Program-made: the position numbers and the translations under genes
Notes under the pieces: model-generated
The model's input: only the letters and a program-made list of their open reading frames with translations
The model's database searches: none
Told to the model about the DNA's origin: nothing
Assembly (NCBI GenBank): GCA_910579265.1
Contig: CAJTTE010000007.1
Span: 68,093-132,092, forward strand
From: an uncultured Ruminiclostridium sp.
GTDB lineage: Bacteria; Bacillota; Clostridia; Oscillospirales; Ruminococcaceae
Reading direction: 5' to 3'
DNA: 64,000 nucleotides
Shown: one piece after another, positions 1 through 8,108 of the stretch
How the letters are laid out: each line of letters starts with the position of its first letter
How positions within the stretch are numbered: the first letter of the stretch is position 1

Positions 1-66
1 GGGAGCAAGCTCCGCCGGAATAGGCGTTTTTTCAAAATACCCGTTTATATTAGCTCTGAGATCCAT
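1..66 (-). CDS. 5' end of an unidentified gene, cut by the window edge
   Basis: Only the first 22 codons are present, starting at the ATG at 66-64 and running off the window. A good ribosome binding site (GGAG) lies just upstream and the start is only about 37 nt after the stop of the sigma-like gene at 103-561, so the two are probably co-transcribed. ECF-type sigma genes are commonly followed by an anti-sigma factor gene, so that is the natural guess, but the N-terminal residues visible are not diagnostic. Confidence 0.6.
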   Translation of the reverse strand, partial: MDLRANINGYFEKTPIPAELAP

Positions 67-102
67 TTATTTCTCCGTTTTCCTTTATGGTTTTAGTAGT
101 TT

Positions 103-561
103 TCATAGCTTAGATGCGATTTTATTTTGTCCGCTTTCAAGCTTCTTTTTTACCACGTCTCCCGCTAATCCGGTTAATTCGGATATTTCCTTCGGGCTTA
201 GTCCGAATACCGCCCATACGCAGACGGACAGCCTTTCGGCATCGGTAAGCCTTAACATAACAGATTTTATATACGGGGGATTCGTTTCTATCTCAGGAGT
301 ATTCTTACGATACTCCCTGTAACATGATATTATTTGTTCGCAAAGCTTTTTAAGAAAAAAATACTCAAAATCTTTTTCTTTTTTGCAGCGGCCTATTTCC
401 GCATATGCCTGATCGGCTGCTGCTTTTACGGCTTTTGTTGCTTCATTTCCATTCACCAGCGAATAGTAGGCAACGTAGTACATATTTTTGTAAGTATCTG
501 CATACATGGTTGAAAATGCGCTCATATCTCCGTTTATGGCTTGAGCAAGTATATCGGACAT
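103..561 (-). CDS. degenerate ECF-sigma-70-like protein
   Basis: 152 residues. The N-terminal half looks like a weak sigma region 2 (helical, with FSTMYADTYKNMYYVAY). The C-terminal 60 residues resemble a sigma region 4 helix-turn-helix: LTDAERLSVCVWAVFGLSPKEI followed by the recognition-type helix ending in GQNKIASKL. This is the layout of ECF sigma factors, which recruit RNA polymerase to stress or envelope promoters. It is a little short and region 2 lacks the usual clear aromatic -10 melting motif, so it may be a divergent or weakly active member. The downstream partial gene at 1-66 could encode its anti-sigma factor. Start at 561-559 (ATG) has AAGGAAG upstream. Confidence 0.65.
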   Translation of the reverse strand: MSDILAQAINGDMSAFSTMYADTYKNMYYVAYYSLVNGNEATKAVKAAADQAYAEIGRCKKEKDFEYFFLKKLCEQIISCYREYRKNTPEIETNPPYIKSVMLRLTDAERLSVCVWAVFGLSPKEISELTGLAGDVVKKKLESGQNKIASKL

Positions 562-690
562 TTTGTACTTCTTCCTTTCCGTTGGCTATTCACAAATATA
601 ATACCACAAATAATGAAAAAAGAAAAGGGCTTTGACGAAAAAAAGCAGTTATGCAAGAAATAAATATGATTCGTTAAAGCGTATTAGGGC

Positions 691-726
691 AAAAATTAAA
701 ATTCCCGAATGAATCGGGAATTTTAA
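691..726 (-). terminator. Rho-independent terminator of the ferredoxin gene
   Basis: Perfect 13-bp inverted repeat (696-708 with 714-726, loop of 5) followed on the minus strand by TTTTT at 695-691. It lies 33 nt after the ferredoxin stop codon. Confidence 0.85.
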
Positions 727-758
727 TTTAAGTATCAATAATATTAAAAATACTCTGA

Positions 759-926
759 TTATGCCTGGGGTGCTCCTACGGGGCAGGCGTCGGCACATGC
801 ACCGCAGTCGATACAAGCGTCGGCATTGATGACATATTTTCCGTCACCCTCGGAAATAGCGTTTACAGGGCAGCCGTCAGCGCAAGCGCCGCAAGCGATA
901 CATTCATCACTGATTTTATAAGCCAT
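759..926 (-). CDS. 2[4Fe-4S] clostridial-type ferredoxin
   Basis: 55 residues, too short for most ORF callers. Two CxxCxxCxxxCP motifs are present (residues 9-20 and 38-49), the exact pattern that binds two [4Fe-4S] clusters in clostridial ferredoxins. The product is a small acidic cytoplasmic electron carrier for pyruvate:ferredoxin oxidoreductase, hydrogenase and related enzymes. The internal duplication typical of the family is visible: each half carries one motif. The start ATG at 926 is preceded by GGAGGAG. The gene stands alone between its own promoter (959-987) and terminator (691-726). Confidence 0.95.
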   Translation of the reverse strand: MAYKISDECIACGACADGCPVNAISEGDGKYVINADACIDCGACADACPVGAPQA

Positions 927-958
927 TGGATAGCTCCTCCTTAAAAGTTGATATATTC

Positions 959-987
959 ATTCTATCACCAACTTGTAAAAAAGTCAA
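959..987 (-). promoter_or_regulatory. sigma-A promoter of the ferredoxin gene
   Basis: On the minus strand TTGACT (987-982), a 17-nt spacer and TAGAAT (964-959), 33 nt before the ferredoxin ATG. Confidence 0.8.
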
Positions 988-1026
988 GTATAATCGTGTT
1001 TTTGTATGAAAGAAAGGGTTGCGGCC

Positions 1027-1079
1027 GGCTAACTTTAAAATTCCTTTTGTTTCACGAAAAAAATATTATTAAGTTAGCC
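1027..1079. repeat. inverted repeat in the 927-1243 gap
   Basis: GGCTAACTT at 1027-1035 is matched by AAGTTAGCC at 1071-1079, with an A/T-rich 35-nt centre. It lies between the end of ricT and the ferredoxin promoter, both on the minus strand, and could help end ricT transcription, but there is no convincing U-tract. Apart from this and the ferredoxin promoter, nothing is seen between 927 and 1243. Confidence 0.5.
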
Positions 1080-1243
1080 CGGACTATTCGAATCGTATTT
1101 TATTTGTAACCGTAAATTAAAGTTTTGATCAATAAATGGTATTTAGTTTTTTGAGCGGTGTATATTTCCGCGGCTTTAGATGAGGCAGAGCGTCAAAGAT
1201 CTGATCCATAGGATTTTAGAAAATCTGCGTCACAACCGTTCAA

Positions 1244-2110
1244 TCAGTCTTCCAAGGATTTAAGAGCAGCTATCTCGTCCCGATTCACCTTGATCCTTGA
1301 ATCCTTTATGAGCTTGACATCGTTACGGTTAAATGAAATGGGTGCGGCATCTTTATTTTTTTCCGGCTGCACTTTTAAAACTCCTGTAAGCAGATTGACA
1401 TCTGTTACCACGCCTCTTCCTTCGGAGGTTTCTACCAAAGCGCCGACCTTAGGCGTTATTTTAAGCAGTTCTTCGTAGCTGTCCTGCTCATATTTAAGGC
1501 AGCACATAAGCCTGCCGCAGGTCCCGGATATTTTTGTCGGGTTAAGAGAAAGAGACTGTTCCTTTGCCATTTTTATGGAGACAGGCTGAAACTCGCCTAA
1601 AAAAGACGCGCAGCATAGCTTTCTGCCGCATATTCCCAGTCCGCCCAGCATCTTTGCCTCGTCCCGAACGCCTATTTGTCTCAATTCTATTCGCGTGCGG
1701 TATATGCCCGCCAAATCTTTTACGAGATCACGAAAATCCACGCGGCTTTCGGCGGTAAAATAGAACATTATTTTTCCGCCGTCAAATGTGCATTCCACGT
1801 CGATGGGCTTCATGCTTAGCTTATGCTCGGCAATTTTCTCCGTAAATACCTTCATTATCTCGTCTTTTCGGGCCAGGTTTTTTTCCAGAGTTTTAATATC
1901 ATCTTCGGTAGCTATACGGAATATTTCCTTCAGCGGATGAACGATATCATTATCATCAGCCATGAAGTTGCCAATGACCACATCGCCGCATTCCACGCCG
2001 CGCGCGGTTTCTACAATTACCTTTTCTCCTGATTTGATCTTAATCCCTTTAGGAGAAAAGTAATAAATTTTTCCTACTTCCTTGAATCTAACACCTATAA
2101 CTTCAGTCAT
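1244..2110 (-). CDS. ricT: RicT/YaaT-type PSP1 domain protein
   Basis: 288 residues, PSP1 C-terminal domain family. In B. subtilis the RicA-RicF-RicT (YlbF-YmcA-YaaT) complex carries [4Fe-4S] clusters and stimulates RNase Y processing and phosphorelay-dependent development. The cysteine pattern is visible: C161, C166, C167 in the GICGRKLCCASFL segment and C198, C203, C204 in GTCGRLMCC. Length matches YaaT (about 275). It directly follows holB (39-nt gap), the same neighbour as in B. subtilis (holB-yaaT), so it is the last gene of the minus-strand cluster. ATG at 2110 has AAAGGAAA upstream. Confidence 0.92.
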   Translation of the reverse strand: MTEVIGVRFKEVGKIYYFSPKGIKIKSGEKVIVETARGVECGDVVIGNFMADDNDIVHPLKEIFRIATEDDIKTLEKNLARKDEIMKVFTEKIAEHKLSMKPIDVECTFDGGKIMFYFTAESRVDFRDLVKDLAGIYRTRIELRQIGVRDEAKMLGGLGICGRKLCCASFLGEFQPVSIKMAKEQSLSLNPTKISGTCGRLMCCLKYEQDSYEELLKITPKVGALVETSEGRGVVTDVNLLTGVLKVQPEKNKDAAPISFNRNDVKLIKDSRIKVNRDEIAALKSLED

Positions 2111-2149
2111 TTTTTTTCCTTTCAGATTGCGAATATATGAATAAGAATT

Positions 2150-3130
2150 TTATTTATCATCAATAGCGATAGCTTCAAAAATTGAAGCTATAAAAGCGTT
2201 TGATGTTATTTTAGCATTAAAATTTGTGTCCGCCGTCATGCGGACATAATCTGTCACGGCGTTACAGATCCGGTTTAAAATTACGATGGAATACGTTTCG
2301 GAAAGCCTTTTTGACAATTCGCCGCGTTCGCCGTTTGTTTTTCTTTTACTTCCCGACATTACAAAAGCTTCGTGAATAATATCGGCGGTTTCAGTAATGA
2401 CCGCACGGACGGGTTCCCGCTTATCCTCCTTTGGCTGAGGAAGCTTCTGCATAAGTGCTATTGCATCATATTCCTTTTTTTCACAGACATATTCTATAAG
2501 CTCTCTTGAAATTTTTCTGTATATATCACGGTTTTTATCCGAAACCGCACTCAGAATCATACCGAGATTTCCGCCGAAATTTTCAAAAAGTGTATAAGCG
2601 TTGTCATAACCCATATCCTTAAGAGCTTTTCCGCATTCTTCTGACGAAAGGATTTCCGTTTGTATTACTGCGGTCCTTGAAAGGATCGTGGGCAGTATGC
2701 CGTTGCGGTTTGAGGCCGTAAGGATAAAGCGTATCCGGTCCGACGGTTCTTCGAGATATGTGAGAAGCGCATTTTGGCATTCACGGTTTAATAGCTGGAA
2801 TTCGGCAAGGATATATACGCGCAAACTGCCTTCCACCGGCATTTCGAAAGTGCTTCTAAGCATATTTCTCATACTTTCAGCGGAAACGGATGAACAGTCC
2901 GAGTAGATAACATCGGGATGAATATGTTTTTCTATGCGTTCGCAGTTCTTACAGCGCATGCAGGGGGAATCCCTCCTTTCCTCACAAAAAAACATCATAG
3001 CGGTATAAAGCGCAAGGGTACGCTTTCCTGTACCTGTATCGCCGAAAAAAAGAAGCGAGTGAGGCATGCGGTTATTTTTGCCGTAATCGGAAAGCCGTTC
3101 TAACGCACGGGAATTTCCGTATATTTTCAT
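2150..3130 (-). CDS. holB: DNA polymerase III delta' subunit (clamp loader)
   Basis: 326 residues from the chosen ATG at 3130; an in-frame TTG at 3172 gives 14 extra residues with no better binding site. AAA+ clamp-loader fold: Walker A-like GDTGTGKRT at residues 30-38, then a cysteine-rich zinc-binding segment (CEERRDSPCMRCKNCERIEK) as in delta' and gamma/tau subunits. The segment LLTYLEEPSDRIRFILTASNRNGILPTILSRTAVIQ is the sensor/arginine-finger region (LEEPP and SR motifs). It acts in the replisome, loading the beta clamp. It lies between darA and ricT, as in other Firmicutes, though tmk and yaaR, usual members of that cluster, are absent here. Confidence 0.93.
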   Translation of the reverse strand: MKIYGNSRALERLSDYGKNNRMPHSLLFFGDTGTGKRTLALYTAMMFFCEERRDSPCMRCKNCERIEKHIHPDVIYSDCSSVSAESMRNMLRSTFEMPVEGSLRVYILAEFQLLNRECQNALLTYLEEPSDRIRFILTASNRNGILPTILSRTAVIQTEILSSEECGKALKDMGYDNAYTLFENFGGNLGMILSAVSDKNRDIYRKISRELIEYVCEKKEYDAIALMQKLPQPKEDKREPVRAVITETADIIHEAFVMSGSKRKTNGERGELSKRLSETYSIVILNRICNAVTDYVRMTADTNFNAKITSNAFIASIFEAIAIDDK

Positions 3131-3200
3131 TTTATTATATCCATTTCTTTTTAAATTAACGAACGTTTCCAACCGTTTTATTTATCTGGAGACAGTTATT

Positions 3201-3524
3201 TCATACCTTTTCGAAACGCTCTATATCGGTGACGAATATAGTTGCGCCGCCTACGCTTACTTCTACGGGAAAGCTTGTGTAGCTTCCTACTCCGTAGGAA
3301 GCGGCGGAGGGAACAAACTGCTTTCTTTTATGACTGTGCTGACGGATTATTTCGATAATCTCATCTACTTTATCGTCATCGGAGCATACTAAAAAAGTTG
3401 TATTGCCGGCCATGAGAAATCCGCCTGTAGAAGCCAGCTTTGTGGCGGAAAACCCGTTTTTTGTCAACGAATTGGATACGGCGTGAGAATCATCGTTGTT
3501 TACAATAGCATAAATCAGCTTCAT
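3201..3524 (-). CDS. darA: cyclic-di-AMP receptor, PII-like (DarA/PstA/YaaQ)
   Basis: 107 residues, the usual size. The start (KLIYAIVNNDDSHAVSNSLTKNGFSATKLASTGGFLMAGNTTFLV) is the conserved DarA N-terminus, with the glycine-rich TGGFL loop that contacts c-di-AMP. DarA trimers bind c-di-AMP and act as signal transducers; downstream targets are poorly known. Position between the Orn/Lys/Arg decarboxylase homologue and holB reproduces the yaaO-tmk-yaaQ-yaaR-holB order of Bacillus, minus tmk and yaaR. Confidence 0.93.
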   Translation of the reverse strand: MKLIYAIVNNDDSHAVSNSLTKNGFSATKLASTGGFLMAGNTTFLVCSDDDKVDEIIEIIRQHSHKRKQFVPSAASYGVGSYTSFPVEVSVGGATIFVTDIERFEKV

Positions 3525-3637
3525 AATATTTACCGTCTTTCCTTTTTTATTTTGTAAAAGTCAGGCGTTATTTCCGCCCTGTTTATTATATCACATTTGT
3601 TTTTATTTGTAAAGATTTTAGCATAACGCCGCATCTG

Positions 3638-4924
3638 TTATTTAACCGCCTTTACTTTATTTACACCGTAAGATTTCAGCGCGTACACAATATCGTCGGT
3701 AAAAACCTCTCCCGGCATTATCAAAGGTACGCATGGCGGACATGGACATATAATTCCCCCGCATATTCTTTTCGCGGCCATATCGACGGGGATGATCTCA
3801 TACGGCGAAAAAACCGCTTTCCAAGGCTTGAGGGCAATGGGAGGAATGAAGAAAAAAGCTTCCCTGCATTGCTTTTTAGTTTTTTCGGGTATGCTTAGGG
3901 CAGCTTTTAGTATTTTCGGAAAGTCGCTTAACGGTTGAGCCGCGGAAAAAAGCAAAACCAAATATCTGCTGTCACAGTATTCGCAGACGATATGCCTTTT
4001 TTTAAATTCCTTATTCAATTCAAAGCCGCTGTATCCGTACTGACAGGCGTCTATGGTTATTCTCATCATATCGCTTTTTTTTAGAATATAACCTGCGCGC
4101 TTCAGCTCTGACTTTAAATTTTGTATTTCCGAAAAGACGATTTCGGCTTTTTCCTTTTCTTCTGAAATAAAATCATTGCAAAGATCAAGACTGTCTAAGA
4201 TAAGATAGGACGGACTCGAACTGCCGAAAAGAGACATCATGGTTTTGCCGATTCCGAATAATTCTTCCGGAGCGTTTTCCGATATATGCAGATATGCTCC
4301 CCCGGTAAGACACGGAAGCGTCTTGTGAGCGCTGTCCGCCGTCATATCCGCACCTCTTTTCAAAGGATGGTTCCCGGTAAAGACCAGATATGCTCCATGG
4401 GCGTTGTCCGTAAGAAGCGGAACGTTTTTTTTCTTACATACGCTGGAAATTTTTTCTATATCACATTCTCCGCCGTAATAATCAATGCTTTGGATAAACA
4501 CGCAAAGAGTGTCTTTGTTTATTTTTTCTTTTACGGCTTCACTGTCTATATTGCAGGACAGAAAGCCTTCGGGCTTTATCCAGTCAATTTCCAGACCTAA
4601 AAGCACACAGGAACTTATCAGACTTTTATGGCAGTATCTTGATGCCGCGACGCGGCTTTTTTCCGGATAAAGCGCTTTGACAGAGGCTAACATGGTTTGT
4701 ACGGCAAGGGTGCTCCCTCCGCAGGAAAAAAGGGTTTTTCCCGCTCCGAACAGACCGGCGGCGTTCATTTCCGATTGTTTTATTATTCCGTCGCTTTCAA
4801 ACAGGCTGTCGGCTCCTTCAATTTCGGTGATATCAAAGGGAGTTTTTTTCCCGCCCGGCATGTGACACCGGACCGGTTTTTCAGCACAATAAGAGACGAG
4901 AAAATCATGTATCGGCGTTTTCAT
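3638..4924 (-). CDS. PLP-dependent Orn/Lys/Arg decarboxylase family protein (YaaO-like)
   Basis: 428 residues, fold type I PLP enzyme of the short Orn/Lys/Arg decarboxylase group. Motifs: HMPGGKKTPF near the N-terminus (residues 21-30), DNAHGAYL around 173-180, and the Schiff-base lysine K201 in DSAHKTLPCLTGG. Such proteins decarboxylate basic amino acids in polyamine synthesis, but YaaO-type members of this cluster have no firmly assigned substrate, so no symbol is given. First gene of the cluster decarboxylase-darA-holB-ricT. The ATG at 4924 follows GAAAGGAA. No clear promoter was recognised upstream, where repeat copy A (4995-5174) sits. Confidence 0.85.
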   Translation of the reverse strand: MKTPIHDFLVSYCAEKPVRCHMPGGKKTPFDITEIEGADSLFESDGIIKQSEMNAAGLFGAGKTLFSCGGSTLAVQTMLASVKALYPEKSRVAASRYCHKSLISSCVLLGLEIDWIKPEGFLSCNIDSEAVKEKINKDTLCVFIQSIDYYGGECDIEKISSVCKKKNVPLLTDNAHGAYLVFTGNHPLKRGADMTADSAHKTLPCLTGGAYLHISENAPEELFGIGKTMMSLFGSSSPSYLILDSLDLCNDFISEEKEKAEIVFSEIQNLKSELKRAGYILKKSDMMRITIDACQYGYSGFELNKEFKKRHIVCEYCDSRYLVLLFSAAQPLSDFPKILKAALSIPEKTKKQCREAFFFIPPIALKPWKAVFSPYEIIPVDMAAKRICGGIICPCPPCVPLIMPGEVFTDDIVYALKSYGVNKVKAVK

Positions 4925-4994
4925 TTTTTTCCTTTCATTAAAACGTGTGATTTCGGATAAGCGAAATGTTTTGCTGTTTATTCCGCAGATTTAT

Positions 4995-5174
4995 TTAAGG
5001 CAATACCGCACAATGACCGCCTGAGGGCTTTGCGTGCGGCTTGCTTGCATATTTTTCGTCATCCTACACAAATTCTCCTTGAAATACGTCAGTATTCCTG
5101 CACCAAATTTATGCAAGCTGACGAAAAATCTGACTGCGCAATTCACACGCAATCGTTGTGCGGTGTTGCCTTAA
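4995..5174 (+). repeat. 180-bp palindromic element, copy A
   Basis: Starts TTAAGGCAATACCGCAC and ends in the inverted version GTGCGGTGTTGCCTTAA. Internal inverted segments pair as well: TTGCGTG with the CACGCAA near the right end, and CGTCATCC...CAAATTC with the matching arm ending GCTGACG, leaving a central hairpin AAATAC-GTCA-GTATT. Five full copies with the same 180-bp spacing are in the window. Behaves like a MITE; no coding function is assumed although reading frames happen to be open through it. The remainder of the 4925-5304 gap holds the promoter and leader of the next gene. Confidence 0.9.
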
Positions 5175-5219
5175 ATCGAGCGGAAACCGTAAATTCAGGT
5201 ACGGCTTTTCGTTAATCTG

Positions 5220-5248
5220 TTGACTATTTTTGATATCGGTGGTATAAT
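5220..5248 (+). promoter_or_regulatory. sigma-A promoter of the F420-ligase-like gene
   Basis: TTGACT (5220-5225), 17-nt spacer, TATAAT (5243-5248). The predicted transcript would start near 5255, so the leader is only about 50 nt and includes the hairpin at 5276-5291. Confidence 0.85.
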
Positions 5249-5266
5249 ATTATGTCAATAAAAAAC

Positions 5267-5307
5267 AAAGGAGAGGCCTGTTTCGACAGGCAGAAAATAT
5301 AGCTATG
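5267..5307 (+). promoter_or_regulatory. unusual ribosome binding site with UUCG stem-loop spacer
   Basis: A strong Shine-Dalgarno AAAGGAGAGG (5267-5276) is 28 nt from the ATG at 5305, too far for normal initiation. Between them GCCTGT-TTCG-ACAGGC (5276-5291) forms a perfect 6-bp stem with a UUCG tetraloop. Folding it would bring the binding site to about 13 nt from the start, as in known looped-out spacers. Alternatively translation could start at the in-frame CTG at 5278. Confidence 0.6.
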
Positions 5308-6090
5308 GAAATGCCGTTTAAACCAAACGAGGGCAAGAATCTTACGATCGATACGGATTGGGGTACATATGCCCGCTTTCCGATCAAGACGCATGTGGTC
5401 ATGAAGGAAGATGTTATGAACGATCTTCTGGATCAGTATGTGACGGATTATCTTGAAGAAGGGGATATGATATTCATTTCGGAAAAGATAGTCGCCATTA
5501 CGCAGGGACGAGCTTTAAAGGTAAGTGAAATAAAAATAAGCAGGCTGGCGAAGTTCCTTGTTAAATTTGTATATAAGTCGGATGCCGGGATAGGCATAGG
5601 CGCTCCCTCGACTATGGAGCTCTGTCTTCGCGAATGCGGCAGAATAAAGGTCCTTTTTGCGGCGGCCGTTGCGGGAGTATGCAAGCTTTTCGGAAAAAGA
5701 GGCGTTTTCTATAACATTTTAGGTATGAAGGCAAGAGCTATCGACGGTCCGAGCGAATTCAACGTACCGCCCTACAACGAATATGCCAAAATGGCTCCTG
5801 AGAATCCGGACGGCGCGGCGGCGGACATGAAGGCTCATACAGGCGTAGAGGTGGTCATAGTGGACGCCAATGATCTGGGCTGTAATGTGTTGGGTAAAAG
5901 CATCAAAGATATCCCGGATAAATTCTGTGAACAGCTTTATCGGGACAATCCGCATGATCAGGGATTTTGTCAGACGCCGTTGGCAATCGTCCGCAAAGCG
6001 GAGAAGCTTGAGGGCAAGGATAAGGATCTTGCGGAAATGGAACGTGCGAGATTCGATGCGGATAAGGAAACGGACTCGAAACGGCTTTAA
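5305..6090 (+). CDS. coenzyme F420-0:L-glutamate ligase (CofE)-like protein
   Basis: 261 residues. The pattern resembles the CofE/FbiB ligase domain family: an early IKTHVV strand, LEEGDMIFISEKIVAITQGRA near residues 50-70 (family motif: GD.lvvsekvvAiaeGR), and a later VVIVDANDLGCNVLG near 180-195, which in CofE contains metal and nucleotide ligands. CofE adds glutamates to F420-0 using GTP. Clostridia generally lack F420, and their homologues (often annotated as F420-0:gamma-glutamyl ligase) have unknown substrates, so the substrate should be left open. Transcribed alone from 5220-5248 with the odd hairpin leader. Downstream, a weak AAAGCAA/TTGCTTT hairpin (6089-6113) may end transcription. 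Confidence 0.7.
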   Translation: MEMPFKPNEGKNLTIDTDWGTYARFPIKTHVVMKEDVMNDLLDQYVTDYLEEGDMIFISEKIVAITQGRALKVSEIKISRLAKFLVKFVYKSDAGIGIGAPSTMELCLRECGRIKVLFAAAVAGVCKLFGKRGVFYNILGMKARAIDGPSEFNVPPYNEYAKMAPENPDGAAADMKAHTGVEVVIVDANDLGCNVLGKSIKDIPDKFCEQLYRDNPHDQGFCQTPLAIVRKAEKLEGKDKDLAEMERARFDADKETDSKRL

Positions 6091-7254
6091 AGCAAGCCCG
6101 GACTTTTTGCTTTTCTATAATTTTTGATTATAAAGCGGCAGCTTTGCCGGTTCGGCAATATACCGATCCGCTGGCGGCCGTTTTATGATTTATTTTGCCG
6201 TATGCGCAACGGCAGCAACATAAATATACCTTGATCCTTTTGCCCTTTGTTCCGATAAGGGTCAATAAGATTTACATTATTCGGACCGATTCAAAGATGT
6301 GCTCTTGTTTTTTGAAAATAATACGAATATGATTTTTGAAGTTTTAATCAGTTTTATCCGTATTCGGCTGCCGCCCGCATTTTGCAGGCTCCGGTCGATT
6401 TTATATTAATGACCTTTCGGGCGTGCATCATGTTTTTTAAGCTGCGTTTTTACGGATGCTCCGCCGTATACGCGGGAATATAAGTTCCGATTAACTGTTC
6501 GACCCCGAATGCTCGGTGCAGATGATAACAGATGTCTTATTCAGTAAGCCATATGACCCGGTTTTATGATTAACGGCAGTATGTATCGGTTTTGATGGTC
6601 ATATGATCGATTTAAGGCAATACCGCACAATGACCGCCTGAGGGCTTTGCGTGCGGCTTGCTTGCATATATTCCGTCAGCTTATACAAATTCTCCTTAAA
6701 ATACGTCAGTATTCCTGCGCCCAATTTATGCAAGCTGACGAAAAATCTGACTGCACAATTCACACGCTATCATTGTGCTGTGTTGCCTTTATTTTAGAGA
6801 CTTTCAGAAAGTTTTTCCCGTATACCGCAACGGAAAGATTTTTCGTAGCATTTTCGCCGTAAAAAACCTATACTTATCCTCTAACAGATATATATGCCGT
6901 TTAAAATCACTTTTTATTTTTTTGTTATTACTGAGACGTTTTAAGTACGACCGTATTATTTAAACGTTTTTTTGTGAATGAAAATAAGGTTTATCGGCGG
7001 TTGTACAAGGATCGTATTATGATAAGGATATATGATCCCGTACTGCATTATTTCCGTTGCTTTATCGAGCCGCTTTTTCCGCGAAGAAGCCTTTCGGCTG
7101 TCTCCGCAGAAAGCAGGAGGCTTTTATCAAATGCTTCCCGATGTTGATTCTATATTTTAGAGGGCATTTTTATGTCGATAACGGATCCGGGTTTACGTTA
7201 TTTTTCCGGGAAAATCAGAATGACTGTATTGTTACGGATCATTGAAGGCCGTTT
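6091..7254. other. 1.16-kb gene-free stretch holding repeat copy B
   Basis: No reading frame with a credible start, binding site or family resemblance on either strand. The only recognised object is repeat copy B (6612-6791). The rest is A/T-rich with scattered short hairpins. It may hold decayed genes or an unrecognised RNA. Confidence 0.6.
6612..6791 (+). repeat. 180-bp palindromic element, copy B
   Basis: Left end TTAAGGCAATACCGCAC identical to copy A; right end TGCTGTGTTGCCTTTA with one change in the terminal TTAA. Same length and same internal inverted segments as the other copies. Lies alone in a long gene-free gap. Confidence 0.88.
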
Positions 7255-7578
7255 TCATTTAGTCAGGGATATTGCTCCGTCGCTGTATTTTGCTATAATA
7301 CTGATCCTCTGTCCTTTTTCATCGGTATAAGTGGCGGTAAATCCTGAAAGATCCATAAGCTCTCCGACCCTTACTTCGGAAACGGGAGCTTCGAAAACTG
7401 TCTTTCCGAAACAGACTATCATGAAATAATTTCCCGATATATTTACCGCTCCTCCGTCACCGAGCTTTACATCCGCTCCTTTTTCATAATCCCTTTGAGT
7501 AACGTATTTAAGCTGCTTTTTATCAAGTCTTCTAAGCTGATCGATAGACATGCAGTTTTTCTTTTTTTTAAAAAACAT
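7255..7578 (-). CDS. small hypothetical protein
   Basis: 107 residues, not recognised. A basic N-terminus (FFKKKKNCMSIDQLRRLDKKQLKYV) is followed by a beta-rich body with regularly spaced glycines (ADVKLGDGGAVNISGNYFMIVCFGKTVFEAPVSEVRVGELMDLSGFTATY). No signal peptide or membrane segment. A good binding site (AAAGGA) precedes the ATG at 7578 and codon use looks like that of neighbours, which supports a real gene. It stands alone between two gene-free gaps. Confidence 0.6.
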   Translation of the reverse strand: MFFKKKKNCMSIDQLRRLDKKQLKYVTQRDYEKGADVKLGDGGAVNISGNYFMIVCFGKTVFEAPVSEVRVGELMDLSGFTATYTDEKGQRISIIAKYSDGAISLTK

Positions 7579-8108
7579 TTTAAAAATGTCCTTTCTTCGC
7601 CGATCGGAATAACCGTGAACCGGCTTTTTATATATCGGAAGTCCGTGTACGGGAAAAGCCTTACACCCAGCCGTTTTTTTATTGTTCCGACGGCGAAAAA
7701 ACCTGAAGGTTACTGTTCGTAATTTTTCAATCGCAGGTATCAGGACAAATCGATTTTATTTTCGGCGCTATTCCGCTTGGAAAAAACGAATAGGCTTTAT
7801 ACCGAAAAATAAAATACGGAAAAGGCATTTTTACAGCATGATCATGAACCGTCAAAATTGTAACCGTTTTGTAACCTTTGTCGGATAAATAAAACACATT
7901 GCCCCATATAGGCTTGATCGGATAAACTTACTTTAATATAACATCAATACGTTTCTTTGTCAATAAAAAGGCAACGCATGGGTCATTTTATTTTTGGTTT
8001 TATATTGACAGTTTTAAGTTTTTGAGTTACAATAAAACAACTTATGTAATCTTCGGATCGATGTCGGTTCAGATTTTTAAATATACTGATATTTACAAAG
8101 GTACATCT
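7579..8108. other. gap between divergent genes
   Basis: Apart from the promoter at 8005-8033 and a possible -10 (TATAAA) for the minus-strand gene near 7630, nothing recognisable is seen here. Confidence 0.5.
8005..8033 (+). promoter_or_regulatory. sigma-A promoter of the kinase-like gene
   Basis: TTGACA (8005-8010), 17-nt spacer, TACAAT (8028-8033), about 75 nt before the ATG at 8109. Confidence 0.85.

Noticed and set aside
4286..4960. Overlapping plus-strand frames
   Set aside because: Antisense to the decarboxylase gene; no start signals.
5030..5215. Open frame starting MRAACLHIF, recurring at 6647 and 58219
   Set aside because: Lies inside the 180-bp palindromic element. Recurrence follows from the repeat; no binding site. 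Kept only as a low-interest finding.
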